This document shows, piece by piece, positions 16,851 through 27,501 of a stretch of DNA of 48,009 bases. The DNA comes from Myxococcales bacterium. GTDB taxonomy: Bacteria > Myxococcota_A > UBA9042. The DNA lies in contig SHZF01000033.1 of the NCBI GenBank assembly GCA_009692425.1, positions 1-48,009 of the forward strand, written 5' to 3'. The notes under the pieces are model-generated. The model had not been told where the DNA came from, searched no databases, and saw only the letters and a list, made by a program, of their open reading frames with translations. The translations under genes and the position numbers were made by a program. The first letter of the stretch is position 1; every line of letters begins with the position of its first letter.

Positions 16851-18761
16851 ATGCGCACATCACCAGTTTCCTTGTATCTTTCTCGGTTTGCCGGCGTTGC
16901 CGCGGCGACGTGCCTGGCATTGGCCATGATCGCCGCTGCTGCCGCGCGCCCGCGCGCCGCCCAAGCCCCTGCGTCCGCCAGCACGAAGCCCGACGCGGCC
17001 TTGGCGACCGAGGCCCAGGCCCTGCTCGATCTCGCCAATTCGCTCCACGTCGGCCTGACACGCGTGCAGTTCGAGGCGGAGTGGGCGGCATCGACCGACG
17101 TCGGCGACCGCAACGAGGGCCGTCGCACCGCAGCGGGACAGATGGGCGCCGTGGTGCGCGGCGATCCGGTCCTGATCCAGCGCGTCAAGGCCCTGCTCGC
17201 AGCCAAGGCCAAGCTGTCGGACAGCCACCAGCGCCAGTTGGAGGCCCTGCTGCTGCGCGCCGCCGAGGCCCCCGGCACCCTGCCCGCCGTCGTCAGCGCG
17301 CGCGTCGAAACCGAGAGTCGGCAGGCCTCGATCCAGGACGGCTTTTCGTACTGCCTGGCTCCGCCCGGCAAGGACGGCAAGTGCGCCAAACCCGCGATCG
17401 CCAACGACATCGACAAGGTGCTGCACGAATCGAAAGACATGGCCGAGCGCCGCGCGGTGTGGGAGGCGAGCAAGGAGATCGGCCGGCCGCTCAAGCCGGG
17501 CCTCGTCGCGCTGCAGAAGTTGCGCAACCAAGTGGCGCGCGAGATGGGCTACTCGTCGTTTTTTGGCCTCCAGGTCGCGTCCTACGGCATGACGGTGTCG
17601 GAAATGATGACGCTGCTCGATGGCTTCGTGCGCGACACCCGGCCGCTGTTCAAAGCGCTGCACACCTGGACGGCGCGCGAACTCGCCAAACGCTACAGCC
17701 AGCCGCTGCCGCCCATCGACCCGAAGACCGGCGTGCGGCTGTTGCCCGCCCACTGGCTGCCGAATCGCTGGGCGCAGGCGTGGCCGGGCCTCGTCACCGC
17801 GGCCGACCTCGCGCCGTATTTCAAGGGGCGCAAGCCGGAGTGGATCACGCAGCAGGCCGAGGCGTTCTACGTGTCGATGGGCTTTCCCAAGCTGCCGCCC
17901 ACGTTCTGGTCGAAGTCGGACCTGTTCCCGGTGCCGGCCGGGCAGCCGCGCAAGAAGAACAGCCACGCTTCGGCCTGGCACATGGACATTGCCGACGACG
18001 TGCGCTCGCTGATGAGCATCGAGGCCGACGACGGCTGGTTCTCGACGGCGCACCACGAACTGGGCCACATCTACTATTTTCTCGCGTACAGCCGCCCCGA
18101 GGTGCCGCCGCTGTTGCGCGAGGGTGCCAACCGCGCGTTTCACGAGGGCATCGGCGAACTCATCAGCGTCGCATCCGGGCAGTTGCCATACCTGCGCGCC
18201 CAGAACATCGTGCCGGCCGACGCGAAGATCGACCCCATGGCCGCGCTGCTCGACGAGGCGCTGTCGCACACCGTCGTGTTCCTGCCGTGGTCGGCGGGCG
18301 TAATGAGCCGCTTCGAGCATGACCTCTACGAGAAGGACCTGCCGAGCGACCAGTGGCAGACGCGCTGGTGGGAACTCGCAGCGACCCTGCAACACGTGGC
18401 GCCACCCGACCCCGCCCGCCTGACCGACACGTCGGCTTGCGACGCCTGCACGAAAACGCACATCAACGACGACCCGGCGCAGTACTATGACTATGCGATC
18501 GCGACCGTACTGAAGTACCAACTGCACGAGCACATCGCCACCAAGCTGCTCAAGCAGGACCCGCGGGCGTGCAACTACTTCGGCAGCAAGGAGGCGGGCG
18601 CATTCCTGCAAGGCATCTTGCGGCAGGGAGCCACGCGCGACTGGCGGGTCGTGCTGCAAGAAGCGACTGGCGAAGGGCTCTCGACCCGCGCGCTGATGGC
18701 GTACTTTGCCCCGCTCCAGACGTGGCTCGAGGCGGAGAACGCAAGGGCACTTGCCAGGTAG
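16851..18761 (+). CDS. M2-family (ACE-like) zinc metallopeptidase
   Basis: 636 residues with a signal peptide (1 to about 38). The zinc site is HELGH (402-406), with the third ligand Glu432 in FHEGIGELIS about 26 residues on, as in angiotensin-converting-enzyme homologues (HEMGH...FHEAIGD). Other M2 marks are EAFYVSMGF, KKNSHASAWHMD and the mostly helical body. It is expected to be a periplasmic or secreted peptidyl-dipeptidase that removes C-terminal dipeptides. Length matches single-domain bacterial ACE-like enzymes. It is divergent from the ATP-grasp gene, with a 184-base spacer, and convergent with fumarase. Confidence 0.92.
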   Translation: MRTSPVSLYLSRFAGVAAATCLALAMIAAAAARPRAAQAPASASTKPDAALATEAQALLDLANSLHVGLTRVQFEAEWAASTDVGDRNEGRRTAAGQMGAVVRGDPVLIQRVKALLAAKAKLSDSHQRQLEALLLRAAEAPGTLPAVVSARVETESRQASIQDGFSYCLAPPGKDGKCAKPAIANDIDKVLHESKDMAERRAVWEASKEIGRPLKPGLVALQKLRNQVAREMGYSSFFGLQVASYGMTVSEMMTLLDGFVRDTRPLFKALHTWTARELAKRYSQPLPPIDPKTGVRLLPAHWLPNRWAQAWPGLVTAADLAPYFKGRKPEWITQQAEAFYVSMGFPKLPPTFWSKSDLFPVPAGQPRKKNSHASAWHMDIADDVRSLMSIEADDGWFSTAHHELGHIYYFLAYSRPEVPPLLREGANRAFHEGIGELISVASGQLPYLRAQNIVPADAKIDPMAALLDEALSHTVVFLPWSAGVMSRFEHDLYEKDLPSDQWQTRWWELAATLQHVAPPDPARLTDTSACDACTKTHINDDPAQYYDYAIATVLKYQLHEHIATKLLKQDPRACNYFGSKEAGAFLQGILRQGATRDWRVVLQEATGEGLSTRALMAYFAPLQTWLEAENARALAR

Positions 18762-18822
18762 GCACGCGGGCCCGTCGCGTAGCGTGGGAAGCGCAGCGAC
18801 GGTCCGCCCGTCTCCGCGGTGA

Positions 18823-20436
18823 TCAGCCGACGGAGGCGAAGAAATCGTTGCCCTTGTCGTCGACCACCACGAACGCGGGGAAGTTCTCGACTTCGATGCG
18901 CCACACGGCCTCCATGCCGAGTTCGGGCATGTCGAGCACCTCGACCTTGCGGATCGAATCCTGTGCCACCAACGCTCCGGGTCCGCCGATCGAGCCGAGA
19001 TAGAAGCCACCGTATTGCTTGCAGGCCTCCGTCACCTGACGGCTGCGGTTGCCCTTGGCGACCGTCACGAAGCTGCCGCCGGCGGCCATGAAGGGCGCGA
19101 GGTAGCTGTCCATTCGCCCCGCGGTCGTCGGACCGAACGAGCCCGATGCCAGGCCGACCGGCGTCTTGGCGGGGCCGGCGTAGTAGATCGCGTGCTGCTT
19201 CAGGTAGTCGGGCAGGGGCTCCCCGCGCCCCAACCGCTCCATCAAGCGAGCGTGCGCGATGTCGCGCGCCACCACCATCGTGCCGGACAAGGCAAGCCGG
19301 GTGCGGATCGGGTGCTGAGCCAGCGTGCGGCGGATCGTGTCCATCGGCTGCGACAGGTCGATCGGCACCACCGTGCCGGCGAGCCTGGCTTCGTCGATTT
19401 CGGGCAGGAAGCGGGCCGGGTCCGTTTCGAGCGCCTCGACGAATACGCCGTCTGCCGTGATCTTGCCGAGCGCCTGCCGGTCTGCCGAACACGACACGCC
19501 GATGCCCACGGGACACGAGGCACCGTGGCGCGGCAAGCGGATCACGCGCACGTCGTGCACGAAGTACTTGCCGCCGAACTGCGCGCCGATGCCGAGTTCT
19601 TGTGTCAATGTGCGTACCTGCGCTTCCAGTTGGGGGTCGCGAATCGCGTGGCCCAGCCGGTTGCCCACGGTCGGCAGGCCATCGAGGTAGCGGCACGAAG
19701 CGAGCTTGACGGTCTTCAGCGTCTGCTCCGCCGAGGTGCCGCCAATCACGATCGCGAGGTGGTAGGGCGGGCACGCCGCGGTGCCGAGCGTCGGCAGTTT
19801 CTCGCGCAGGAACGCGAGCAGCGACTTCGGGTTCAGCAGCGCCTTCGTCTCCTGGTAGAGGAAGGTCTTGTTGGCCGAACCCCCGCCCTTCGCGATGAAA
19901 AGGAAGCGGTATTCGTCGCCGCTCGTCGCGTACAGCTCGATCTGGGCGGGCAGGTTCGTGCCCGTGTTCACCTCGTCCCACATGGTCAGCGGCGCGAGTT
20001 GGCTGTAGCGCAGGTTCGTCTCGGTGTACGTCTTGAACACGCCGCGGGCGAGGTGCTCCTCGTCGCGACCGTCGGTCAGCACGCGGTGGCCCTTCTTGCC
20101 GATCACGATGGCCGTGCCGGTGTCCTGGCACGACGGCAGCACGCGCCCGGCCGAGATGCACGCATTCTTGAGCAGCGCCATCGCCACGAAACGGTCGTTG
20201 GGCGAGGCCTCGGCGTCGTCGAGGATGGCGCGCAGTTGCGCGAGGTGACCGGCCCGGAACAGGTGGGCGATATCGGCCATGGCGACCGCGCACAGGTGTT
20301 GCAGCGCGGCGCCATCGACCTCGAGAAAACTGCGGCCTCCGCTGCGCCAAGGCGCCACACCGTCCGTCGTCAGGCAGCGCCATGGGTGGGGATCGTCGGC
20401 CGTGGGGAACATCTCTTGGAAGGCGAAGTCAGGCAT
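18823..20436 (-). CDS. Class I iron-sulfur fumarate hydratase
   Basis: 537 residues from the ATG at 20436; the frame is open further upstream but overlaps the divergent radical SAM gene. It is a [4Fe-4S] enzyme interconverting fumarate and malate in the TCA cycle. The three cluster cysteines are Cys103 (LPSCQDTGT), Cys222 (GTAACPPYH) and Cys316 ([10 protein letters not shown]), almost exactly the spacing known for E. coli FumA (105, 224, 318). The N-terminal catalytic domain is followed by the C-terminal swivelling domain (PIDLSQPMD ... [16 protein letters not shown] ... [20 protein letters not shown]). This is the fused alpha-beta form (FumA/FumB type). Confidence 0.94.
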   Translation of the reverse strand: MPDFAFQEMFPTADDPHPWRCLTTDGVAPWRSGGRSFLEVDGAALQHLCAVAMADIAHLFRAGHLAQLRAILDDAEASPNDRFVAMALLKNACISAGRVLPSCQDTGTAIVIGKKGHRVLTDGRDEEHLARGVFKTYTETNLRYSQLAPLTMWDEVNTGTNLPAQIELYATSGDEYRFLFIAKGGGSANKTFLYQETKALLNPKSLLAFLREKLPTLGTAACPPYHLAIVIGGTSAEQTLKTVKLASCRYLDGLPTVGNRLGHAIRDPQLEAQVRTLTQELGIGAQFGGKYFVHDVRVIRLPRHGASCPVGIGVSCSADRQALGKITADGVFVEALETDPARFLPEIDEARLAGTVVPIDLSQPMDTIRRTLAQHPIRTRLALSGTMVVARDIAHARLMERLGRGEPLPDYLKQHAIYYAGPAKTPVGLASGSFGPTTAGRMDSYLAPFMAAGGSFVTVAKGNRSRQVTEACKQYGGFYLGSIGGPGALVAQDSIRKVEVLDMPELGMEAVWRIEVENFPAFVVVDDKGNDFFASVG

Positions 20437-20503
20437 GGCGCGCGTTCTACGCCCGTGGACGCCGTCGTCAAGACGTGGTTGAGTCTGCAGCACTGGAGGC
20501 AGC

Positions 20504-21838
20504 GTGCAGCGTCCGATGCCAGCCGACGCCACCGGCGGGGTCGCTCCGTTGCCGTCGGGCGCGGCCGTGCTCGATGCCGAGGCATTCGTGCGGCCGCTCA
20601 TCGACAACGCACGCCAGCCGGTGGTTGCGCTGCTGCGGCGCTGGCTGGGGGTGCCGCAGGGTACGGACCTTACCGTGCGCGATCTGGCGCCCGTGGCGGA
20701 CCCGACGCTGCGGTTGGCGGTTGCGATCGGTGGGCCGCCGCCGTTCCCACTCGTGGTCACCGACGCCACCCACACGCCTGCGCTGTGGCGCGGCACGCAC
20801 CTCGCGGTCGCCCACAGCGGTGCCGGGGTGGCCGCGGACCGCCCGTTGCTGGCGGCACTCACTGGCAGGCTGGAGTCCGCCCGGACGGCGGGCATGGAAG
20901 CCGAACTCGTGCGCACTGCGCGTGCGTGGCGCGAGGTCGCGCGGGTCCCCCCAGGCGAATGGTTGACGTTCAGTGCCGACGCCGCCCTGCTGCGGATCAC
21001 ATTCCGCTGCAGTCAGGACTGCGACTTCTGTTGGCAGGACCGGGACTGGCGGGCGCCAGACGATGCGACGGTCGACGGGTGGATCGAGGCGATCGGCGCC
21101 GCTCGCTCGCGTGAACTGACCTTGTCGGGTGGCGAGCCGACCCTGCACCCGCGGCTGGGGCACTGGATCGCGCGCGCGCGCCAACTCGGGCTGGTGGCGG
21201 GCATCCAGACCAATGCGATCCGGCTGGCGCGCCCCGACGTGCTGGCGGCGCTCGTCGAGGCGGGGCTCCAGTTTGTGTCGATCTCGCACCACACGGCAAA
21301 TGCGGCGGATTCGGACCGCTTGACGCGAGCGCCCGGGACGTTTGCAAAGACCGAGGCGGGCATTGCCGCCTGCCTCGCCGCCGGGCTACATGTCAACCTC
21401 AACGCGGTCGTCGACCGCCGCACGCTGCCCGGGCTGCCGGCCCACGCCGAAGCGCTCGTGGAGCGGTTTGGCGCGCCCGCGGCGCCGGGGCAGTTGTCGG
21501 TGTCGTACAGCCAACCGTCGGAGGCGTGGGACGCGGTCGTGCGCGCCGACCAGGTGCCGCCGCTCGATGCCGTGCACGCGCCGCTGCTCCGGGCCCTGCA
21601 GACGCTGGCGGCAGCCGGGATCGCGGCGCGGGCCGATGGGCCGTGCGGCTTTCCGCCGTGTGTGCTGCGGGGCGCGCCCCAAGGGGGGCCGGAGCCCACG
21701 CCGGCCCTGGCCGTCCATCGCGAGGGGCGGGCGTTTGGCGCTGTGTGCGGCGGGTGTCTGCAGCGCGCGGCGTGCATCGGCGTGCGGCGGGCGTGGCTCG
21801 AACAGCATGGGGAGCGCGGGCTGGTGCCGTTCCTCTGA
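20504..21838 (+). CDS. Radical SAM protein with C-terminal extra cysteines
   Basis: 444 residues from a GTG at 20504 with GGAGG four bases upstream; an ATG at 20516 is the alternative. An N-terminal domain of about 160 residues, not recognised, precedes the radical SAM core. The cluster motif is CSQDCDFC (Cys169, Cys173, Cys176), CX3CX2C, followed by the GGEPT-like SAM-binding strand [12 protein letters not shown]. The C-terminal part holds five cysteines (381, 386, 415, 418, 424; PCGFPPC and [11 protein letters not shown]), suggesting an auxiliary iron-sulfur cluster as in SPASM/twitch proteins. The reaction is unknown. No precursor peptide or obvious partner lies beside it; it is divergent from fumarase with a 67-base spacer. 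Confidence 0.85.
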   Translation: MQRPMPADATGGVAPLPSGAAVLDAEAFVRPLIDNARQPVVALLRRWLGVPQGTDLTVRDLAPVADPTLRLAVAIGGPPPFPLVVTDATHTPALWRGTHLAVAHSGAGVAADRPLLAALTGRLESARTAGMEAELVRTARAWREVARVPPGEWLTFSADAALLRITFRCSQDCDFCWQDRDWRAPDDATVDGWIEAIGAARSRELTLSGGEPTLHPRLGHWIARARQLGLVAGIQTNAIRLARPDVLAALVEAGLQFVSISHHTANAADSDRLTRAPGTFAKTEAGIAACLAAGLHVNLNAVVDRRTLPGLPAHAEALVERFGAPAAPGQLSVSYSQPSEAWDAVVRADQVPPLDAVHAPLLRALQTLAAAGIAARADGPCGFPPCVLRGAPQGGPEPTPALAVHREGRAFGAVCGGCLQRAACIGVRRAWLEQHGERGLVPFL

Positions 21839-21917
21839 CGCTGTGGGGGTCTTGCCGCGGCGGCGCATGGTGTCCGTCCCCGCACGGTCGGACCGAGGAA
21901 CGTCGCGGCTTTCGTCC

Positions 21918-23212
21918 TCACGCCCTGGTTGCAAGCGCCCAGCGACGGCGCCAGCGAACCACGAGCGCAACCCCAACGAGCCCCCCCCAGACAGAAGCTG
22001 CCGCCGCGGGGGACCCGGCCGTACACCCGCTGTCATCGCCGCCTTTGGCTGCGGCCGCGCCCGCCGCCGGTGCCGCCACTTTCTTGGCGTCGGCGCCCCC
22101 AGACACGCTGGCTGTGTCCGCCACGGTCCCGTCGCCAGCGGTTCCGCTCCTGCCAGAGCCCCCCGCGTTGGCATCCGGGCCATCGGGAGCGGCGGCACCA
22201 AGGTCCTCGCCCGCTCCCCCGTCATCGGCGGCGGCCCCTTCCCCTGCCTGGCCAGCGTCACCGGTGGCGACATCTTGTCCCGCGTCGGCCCCGCCGGCCC
22301 CGCCCGCCACGGCCTTGGCCAGGCTGGCGCTGCCGAACGGGCTCGGCGCTTGGGCAGCGCAGGTGGCCAGCGCGCCATCGGCGGCGCCGTCGCAGTCGTT
22401 GTCGCGGCCGTCCACGCAGCTCAGGCCAACGCCAGGCCCTTCCTTGCCGCCGGGCTTAGCCAGCGGGTCGGCGTCGTCGCAATCCCCGCACGGCTTGACC
22501 GGCTTGCAGGTGCCGTCGCAGGCACCGTAGCCGTCGCCAGCGCCTTGTTGGCGTCGTCGCAGTCTGCGGGTGCCGCGCACGTGCCGGACCAGAGGCCGGG
22601 CGCGCCCGCGGCAGGCGCCGTGAGCCAGGTCGGGTTCGTCCCCGGCACCTGCTTGAAGTTGCGCACGTCCGTGCCGATGAGCAGCACGCGCTCGAGGTCC
22701 GGCTTGCCATCGCGGTGGATGCGCACGACGCCGAGCTTCTTGCCTTCCTGGCCCACGAACACGTTGACGCCCATGAGGATGGCGCGCAGGCGGCTGGCGT
22801 GAATCGCCGGGCTGAAGTTCCAGCGCAGCTTCGCCGGCGTCGCCGCGACCTCGGACTTGGCGAGGATGGCGTGGCCCTGGCTGGCATTGCCGTCTGGTGA
22901 CCACGGCCCGTTGTAGAAACCGATCGGGTACGCCGGTTGCCCGTTGGCGGCGACCGTCAGCACGCCCGCCGTGTCCAGCGGCCACGTGTAGGGCCCCACG
23001 GTCGCGCTCGGGTACGACGAGTTGGGATTGGCGAGCGCCGACGCCTGCAAGTCCGACGCGGCGAGGTCGAGGTCCTCGTGCGGCACGATGAAGGCGCCGT
23101 GACGCCACGCCCGCGGCGGCGCCGTGACGAGGGCGGCTGCGGCGGCCGGGAGGCAAAGGAGCGCCCCCACACCTGCGATCGACCACAGTTGCCTCGCCGT
23201 GGAATTGCGCAT
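21918..23212 (-). CDS. Exported protein with MYXO-CTERM-like tail, apparent frameshift at about 22538
   Basis: The start is the ATG at 23212, preceded by a strong site (GGGGAGGG, seven bases away) and followed by a signal sequence. The N-terminal part (about 23130-22570) is an unrecognised beta-rich domain with the motifs PYTWPLDTAGVLTV and GIYN-like GFYNGPW. A Cys/Asp-rich section (DCDDANKAL, then GYGACDGTC, then CGDCDDADPLAK) resembles MopE-type metal-binding repeats. The two halves lie in different frames: a missing base near 22536-22541 would join them. The tail is Ala/Gly/Asp-rich, then a Cys (GCTAGS), a hydrophobic helix and WRRRWAL, matching MYXO-CTERM cell-surface sorting tails. Confidence 0.7.
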
Positions 23213-24673
23213 CGGAGCCCTCCCCGGCAGCGCTAGCAGTGGCGCGGCCGATCGCAATGGTAGCTCGCCCACGGGCCGGTGCGCACGCGGCGCAGCAGCG
23301 CTGTCGGCACCCGGCGGGGCCGCCGCCCGGGCCGCGAGCGTGAGCGCCCACAAGCCGAGTGCGAACCAGTGGTAATTGCCGAACGATTGGCGGGCGCCGA
23401 GGAAAAAGACGTGATACGTCGCAGCCAGCGCGCCCAACGCCGCCGCTGGCTGCTGCCGCCACGAACGGGCCGTTGCCAGCGCGAGCAGGGGCAGGGCCAG
23501 GACCGCACTCGCCCACGCCGGGCCTTCCCAGCCGCACTCGACGAACGCTACGGTCCACAGGGAGAATCCGTCTGTCCGCGGCGGCATCTGGGCAAAGCCG
23601 AACACGGTCGAGCGCAGGAATGCCTCGGGGTCGGCCAGGGCGAGCGGTGCGCTGATGCCGGCAGCTGCAGCGACCGTCCATGCGATGCGCCGTCCTCGGT
23701 CGCGGGACCCGGGACCTGCCAGGGCCAGCACGGCGAGCAGGCCGTTGGTCTGCTTAGCGACGAGCAGGACGCCCAGCGCGACCCCACCGCCGCGGGGGCT
23801 GGCCTGCCACGCCACGACGCTCCAGGTCGCCAGCGCCAGCAGCAGCGGCTCGCTCCAGCACTGCTCGACGACGAAGGGCCCATACGGCAGCGCGAGAAAC
23901 CACGCGGCGAGAGCCCAGGGCCGCGGGCCCCAGCGCCATGGTGTCGAAGTGCCCGCTGCAAGTCGACCAAAGCCCCACGCCGTGGCCACGTCGCACGCCA
24001 CGTACAGCCAGCGCACGTCGCGCACGAGCCAGCGGCCAACGGCATCGAAATAGGCGATTACGGGCAAGTAGCCGAAATGGGACAGGTAGCCAAAACGCTC
24101 GAAGGGATACAGCTGGGCGTACGCGTGGCCGTAGGGATTGCCACCCGCCAACAGCACGTCGCCCGCTTCTTGTTGCAAGGTCCACGAATCAATGAACGGA
24201 TTCGGGGACATCCACGGCACGAGCAGGCGAACGCCTACGAGCCCCGCCGCAATCGCCGCGATCAGCGCCGTGGTGCCGCGCATCGGATTGCGCTGGACGC
24301 GCCACGCCGCCACCAGGAAACCCACGGCGGCGATCGCGTGGGCCGCTTGCACGGCAGACTCCGTGCGGAACTTCTCCGTGTAGACCCACCGCGGCAGCGC
24401 GGCGAGCAACCCGGTCGCCACCGCGGCGGCGCCCAGCAGCCACACGCACGGCAGGTCCATGTGGGCCCCAGCGCCGGCCGAGCGCGGGCCGTGCCGGCGC
24501 CAGCAGCCCGCCCCGATCAGCACGCCGGCGACTGCGACCGAGGCCAGCACGGCCCACGGCGCGTAGCGGCCGCGCGTCCAGTGCAGCAGGCACGTGCCCA
24601 GCGTGATCGCGACCACCGCGATCGTCGCAGGCGGCTGGGCGAGGTGAGTCACGCATTCTCTGTCGGGTCGCAT
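23213..24673 (-). CDS. GT87-like polytopic membrane glycosyltransferase (no in-frame stop before next gene)
   Basis: About 487 residues from the ATG at 24673, with a GTG at 24652 as alternative. There are about ten hydrophobic helices. The first large loop carries NPFIDSWTLQQEAGDVLLAG then GNPYGHAY, the pattern of DUF2029/GT87 polyprenyl-phosphate-mannose-dependent transferases, with the acidic residue expected to be catalytic. It would add a sugar to a lipid-linked or surface glycan on the outer face of the inner membrane. No stop codon occurs in this frame before the ATG at 23212, so as sequenced it runs into the exported-protein gene. A TAG in another frame at 23233-23235, just before that gene's ribosome binding site, is the likely original stop. 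Confidence 0.68.
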
Positions 24674-24824
24674 GGCCAAGCGTGCCGCGCGAGGGCGGGC
24701 GGGCGCATCGTGCCGGGATGGCCGACGCTTGGCCAGACCGCCGCGTGCGAACAGACTTCTTGACCGCAGGCCCGCAGGACGACAAATTGTCGGGCGTGGG
24801 CGCGCCGCCCCGCAACGGACGTCG

Positions 24825-25886
24825 ATGACAAAGCACCCGCTCATGGGGCAGACCGGGCCTTGGCTCGCCAGCGGTGCGTTGGCGCTGGCCGCCGCCGTCC
24901 CCGCCGCGACCGCTGCGGTGGAGCCCCCGCGTACCGCACAGGCAAGCACCGCAGCGCCCGCCACGCCTGCGCGGATTGCGGCGCTCCAAGCTCAGTGGAA
25001 GTTGTGGGAAAAGGCAAAGGCCGTCCCCCTCGATGCGCTGCGCGTCGGCGTCGAACTCGGCGACCTGCTGGCGCGCAGTGGCGACGCCAAGGGGGCCGCA
25101 CTCGCCTGGCAGCACACCGCCGACGCGTTCACCCGCAGTGGTCACGCAGCGGGTTCGCACGAGGCCGCCGTTGCCGCCGACGCGCTGCTCCACGGCTTGC
25201 AGGCCGATGTGGCGCGCGTCCTCGAATCGCATCTCGTCGTGAGGCCCGGTGTGGCGCCAGGTCAGCGCGGGGTCGACATCTTCGGGCAACTGGCGGCATG
25301 GGCCGATACCGTGCTCGGACCGCTCCCGAAGCCCAAAGCGGGCGAGGCCGCCGGACCGCGCGCCGGGGGGCTGGCCGACCGACTCCGGCGCGTTCTCGAA
25401 TTGCGCAGCCAGCCGGCCACGTGGGCGACCGTATTGTGGCTAGGCCGCGTGCTCGCGCGCCCCGCAGACGACCTGCGCGCGCTGGCGACGGACACCTGGC
25501 TGCCCGAGGAGCGCGGCGCTCTCGATCCCGTGCGCGAACAGGCCCGTGTTCACGAGGATCAGGCGCTCATTGCTCTTGAGTCTGCCTGGCGCCAGGCCGA
25601 GGCCGAGGCCAGCAAGGACCCGACTGCCCTCGAATTGCGCCTCGAACTGAGCCGGCTGCGGCCCCAGCAGTTTCCAGTCGTGGGTGGCGCCGCGCTGGAC
25701 CCCGACGCGCTGACGCCACAGCAGCAGGAGGCGTCGAAGCTGGCCGGCCTGGCACAGCAGGCGACAAAACTCGGACTGCGAATCCTGTACTTGCAGAAAG
25801 CGGTCAAGCTCGACCCGAGCAATCCCGGCTTTCACCAGTTGTTGCAGGCGGCCGAGGCCGAGGCTGCCCTGCAGCCAGGCAGATAG
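24825..25886 (+). CDS. Exported Ala-rich helical (TPR-like) protein of unknown function
   Basis: 353 residues from the ATG at 24825, with an ATG at 24843 as alternative; both precede a signal peptide ending near ATAAVE. The frame is open upstream to 24672 but that part overlaps the divergent membrane-protein gene. The body is almost entirely helical with Ala/Leu/Gln-rich segments, e.g. GDAKGAALAWQHTADAF and LRILYLQKAVKLDPSNPGF. The last one is a clear tetratricopeptide-like helix ending in the DPSNP turn. It is probably periplasmic and a protein-interaction scaffold. No enzyme motif is seen. Confidence 0.65.
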   Translation: MTKHPLMGQTGPWLASGALALAAAVPAATAAVEPPRTAQASTAAPATPARIAALQAQWKLWEKAKAVPLDALRVGVELGDLLARSGDAKGAALAWQHTADAFTRSGHAAGSHEAAVAADALLHGLQADVARVLESHLVVRPGVAPGQRGVDIFGQLAAWADTVLGPLPKPKAGEAAGPRAGGLADRLRRVLELRSQPATWATVLWLGRVLARPADDLRALATDTWLPEERGALDPVREQARVHEDQALIALESAWRQAEAEASKDPTALELRLELSRLRPQQFPVVGGAALDPDALTPQQQEASKLAGLAQQATKLGLRILYLQKAVKLDPSNPGFHQLLQAAEAEAALQPGR

Positions 25887-25917
25887 CTCCGGCCCGGAAA
25901 GACCCGTCCAGTCACGG

Positions 25918-27501
25918 CTATCCGCAGAACATCTCCCACTCGTAGAGCGCATGGCTCGGCGTGCCGGGGCAGTAGAGCCGGTACAGCTTGTACGTGTTCG
26001 TGTTCTGGAACGTGTGGTACTGCGACCATTGCCCCTCCTGGCCCGACGGGAAATCGATCGGTCCCTGCAGCGTCACCCAATTGCCGTTCTGGCCGTTCGA
26101 CGAGTCGTTGCCTCCCTGAAACACGCACTGCTTGGGCGGGTTCGTGTGCAGCAGCACCCGGTAGCGCACCACGCGGGTCGGCGCCGGGTACTGGATCGCG
26201 CACCACGATTCGGGCCCCGTCTTGCCGCACGAATCGTGCCAGCCGTACTGGGCGCTGGCGTAGGCGTCGTTCTTGCTCATCCAGGTCTGGTCGTTGCCGT
26301 AGGGGCTACAGTTGCCTGAGCCGTAATGCGGGTACGTCGCATTCGTCAGGTCGGCGTTCGGGTCGCTGCAGGTGGCGACCTGCGCCACGCTCGCCCAATC
26401 GGTGCCGTCGCACAGGAACACGGCTTTCTGTTTCGTGTCGTAGTAGATGCCGCCGATCTCGTCCGCGCTGCACTTGTAGGGCGGCCCAGCGCCATTCTCC
26501 AGCCGCACGTGCTGCAACTGGCGGTCGCTCGCCAGGGTGGCAGTCCCCTTGGCGCCGAGGACGCTCAGGTCCCCGGCGATGCCGACGTTGCCCTGAAACG
26601 ACGTCTTGCCTTGCAAGGTCAGGTCCTTGCTGAGATGCACCGAGTCGACCGCCCCATCGGCCAGTTTGGCGCCGGTGACGCCCTTGGCGGCCAGTTCCGG
26701 TGCTCCCACGCAGCCCGTGCATTGCAGAGAAAGCGCTTTCTTGGCGTTGTCTGCGTTTTTGGCAGTGTCTGCGTTCTTGGCGAACCCCGCCTCGTCGGCG
26801 GTGGCCGCCTTGTCGGCGTTCTTGGCGACATCGGCAACTTTGGCGGTATCGGCACTCTTGGCGAATTCCGAGACCTTGGCCGCTTCCGCGATCAGGGCGG
26901 ACTTCGCTGCCCCGCCCTTTTCGTCCGACCCGGCAAAGCTGAACGCGACGTGAGCGGCCAGCACGGCGCCGGGGGCGAGCTTTTCGGACGTGATCGCCTG
27001 AGCCGCGATCTGGCCCGCTGCGACGCATCCTGAGCACTGCAACCCGGCCGCCACACCCGCGCGCACCGCATGGATGGCGAACGGCACCGGGCGCAGGCCA
27101 ACCCGTGGCAGTTCTGGCTCGCCGCCGACCGTCACGCCCAGCCACTTCGCCTTGCCCGACGTGAACATCCCGTCGTCGAGCGGATTGTTGCCATCGACCG
27201 AGCCGAGTTCGGCGCCCAGCACACCGCCCTGTACGGCGACTGCCAGGTGGAACTCCGACCACAGCGGGTCGCCACCCGTCGCGGCCTCGTACAGCTTGAA
27301 CGCCAACGGATAGTTGCCGTCCGCCACCGCCCCGCCGCCGCTCGCAGACAGGCGTCCTTGGACGGCCAACGCCATCGGACTGCCCGACACCGGGGCCGCG
27401 CGCGTCAGCCCGGCAGTGACGGCCAGTGCGGCGACAAGCCGAATGGCCAAGACGAGCCTGGCTCGCGTGGGTTCCCTGTCTGGCATCGCTGCGCTGCGCA
27501 T
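25918..27501 (-). CDS. Exported fibre-like protein with Ala/Asp heptads and F5/8C-like C-terminal domain
   Basis: 527 residues from the ATG at 27501, with AGGAGGAGG seven bases upstream. Signal sequence (to about 42), then the N-terminal module shared with 32682-35081 (VQGRLSASGGG ... GEPELPRVGLRPVPFAIHAVRAG ... CSGC). Residues of about 200-265 form short repeats such as FAKSADTAKVADVAKNADKA, with a period near seven, probably a trimeric coiled-coil stalk; a second CTGC follows. The C-terminal 130 residues, with DSCGKTGPESWCAIQYP, VVRYRVLL and YHTFQNTNTYKLYRL, look like a discoidin/F5-8 type C carbohydrate-binding fold with added disulfides. It is probably a surface adhesin or tail-fibre-like protein. 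Stop codon TAG at 25918-25920. Confidence 0.78.
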   Translation of the reverse strand: MRSAAMPDREPTRARLVLAIRLVAALAVTAGLTRAAPVSGSPMALAVQGRLSASGGGAVADGNYPLAFKLYEAATGGDPLWSEFHLAVAVQGGVLGAELGSVDGNNPLDDGMFTSGKAKWLGVTVGGEPELPRVGLRPVPFAIHAVRAGVAAGLQCSGCVAAGQIAAQAITSEKLAPGAVLAAHVAFSFAGSDEKGGAAKSALIAEAAKVSEFAKSADTAKVADVAKNADKAATADEAGFAKNADTAKNADNAKKALSLQCTGCVGAPELAAKGVTGAKLADGAVDSVHLSKDLTLQGKTSFQGNVGIAGDLSVLGAKGTATLASDRQLQHVRLENGAGPPYKCSADEIGGIYYDTKQKAVFLCDGTDWASVAQVATCSDPNADLTNATYPHYGSGNCSPYGNDQTWMSKNDAYASAQYGWHDSCGKTGPESWCAIQYPAPTRVVRYRVLLHTNPPKQCVFQGGNDSSNGQNGNWVTLQGPIDFPSGQEGQWSQYHTFQNTNTYKLYRLYCPGTPSHALYEWEMFCG

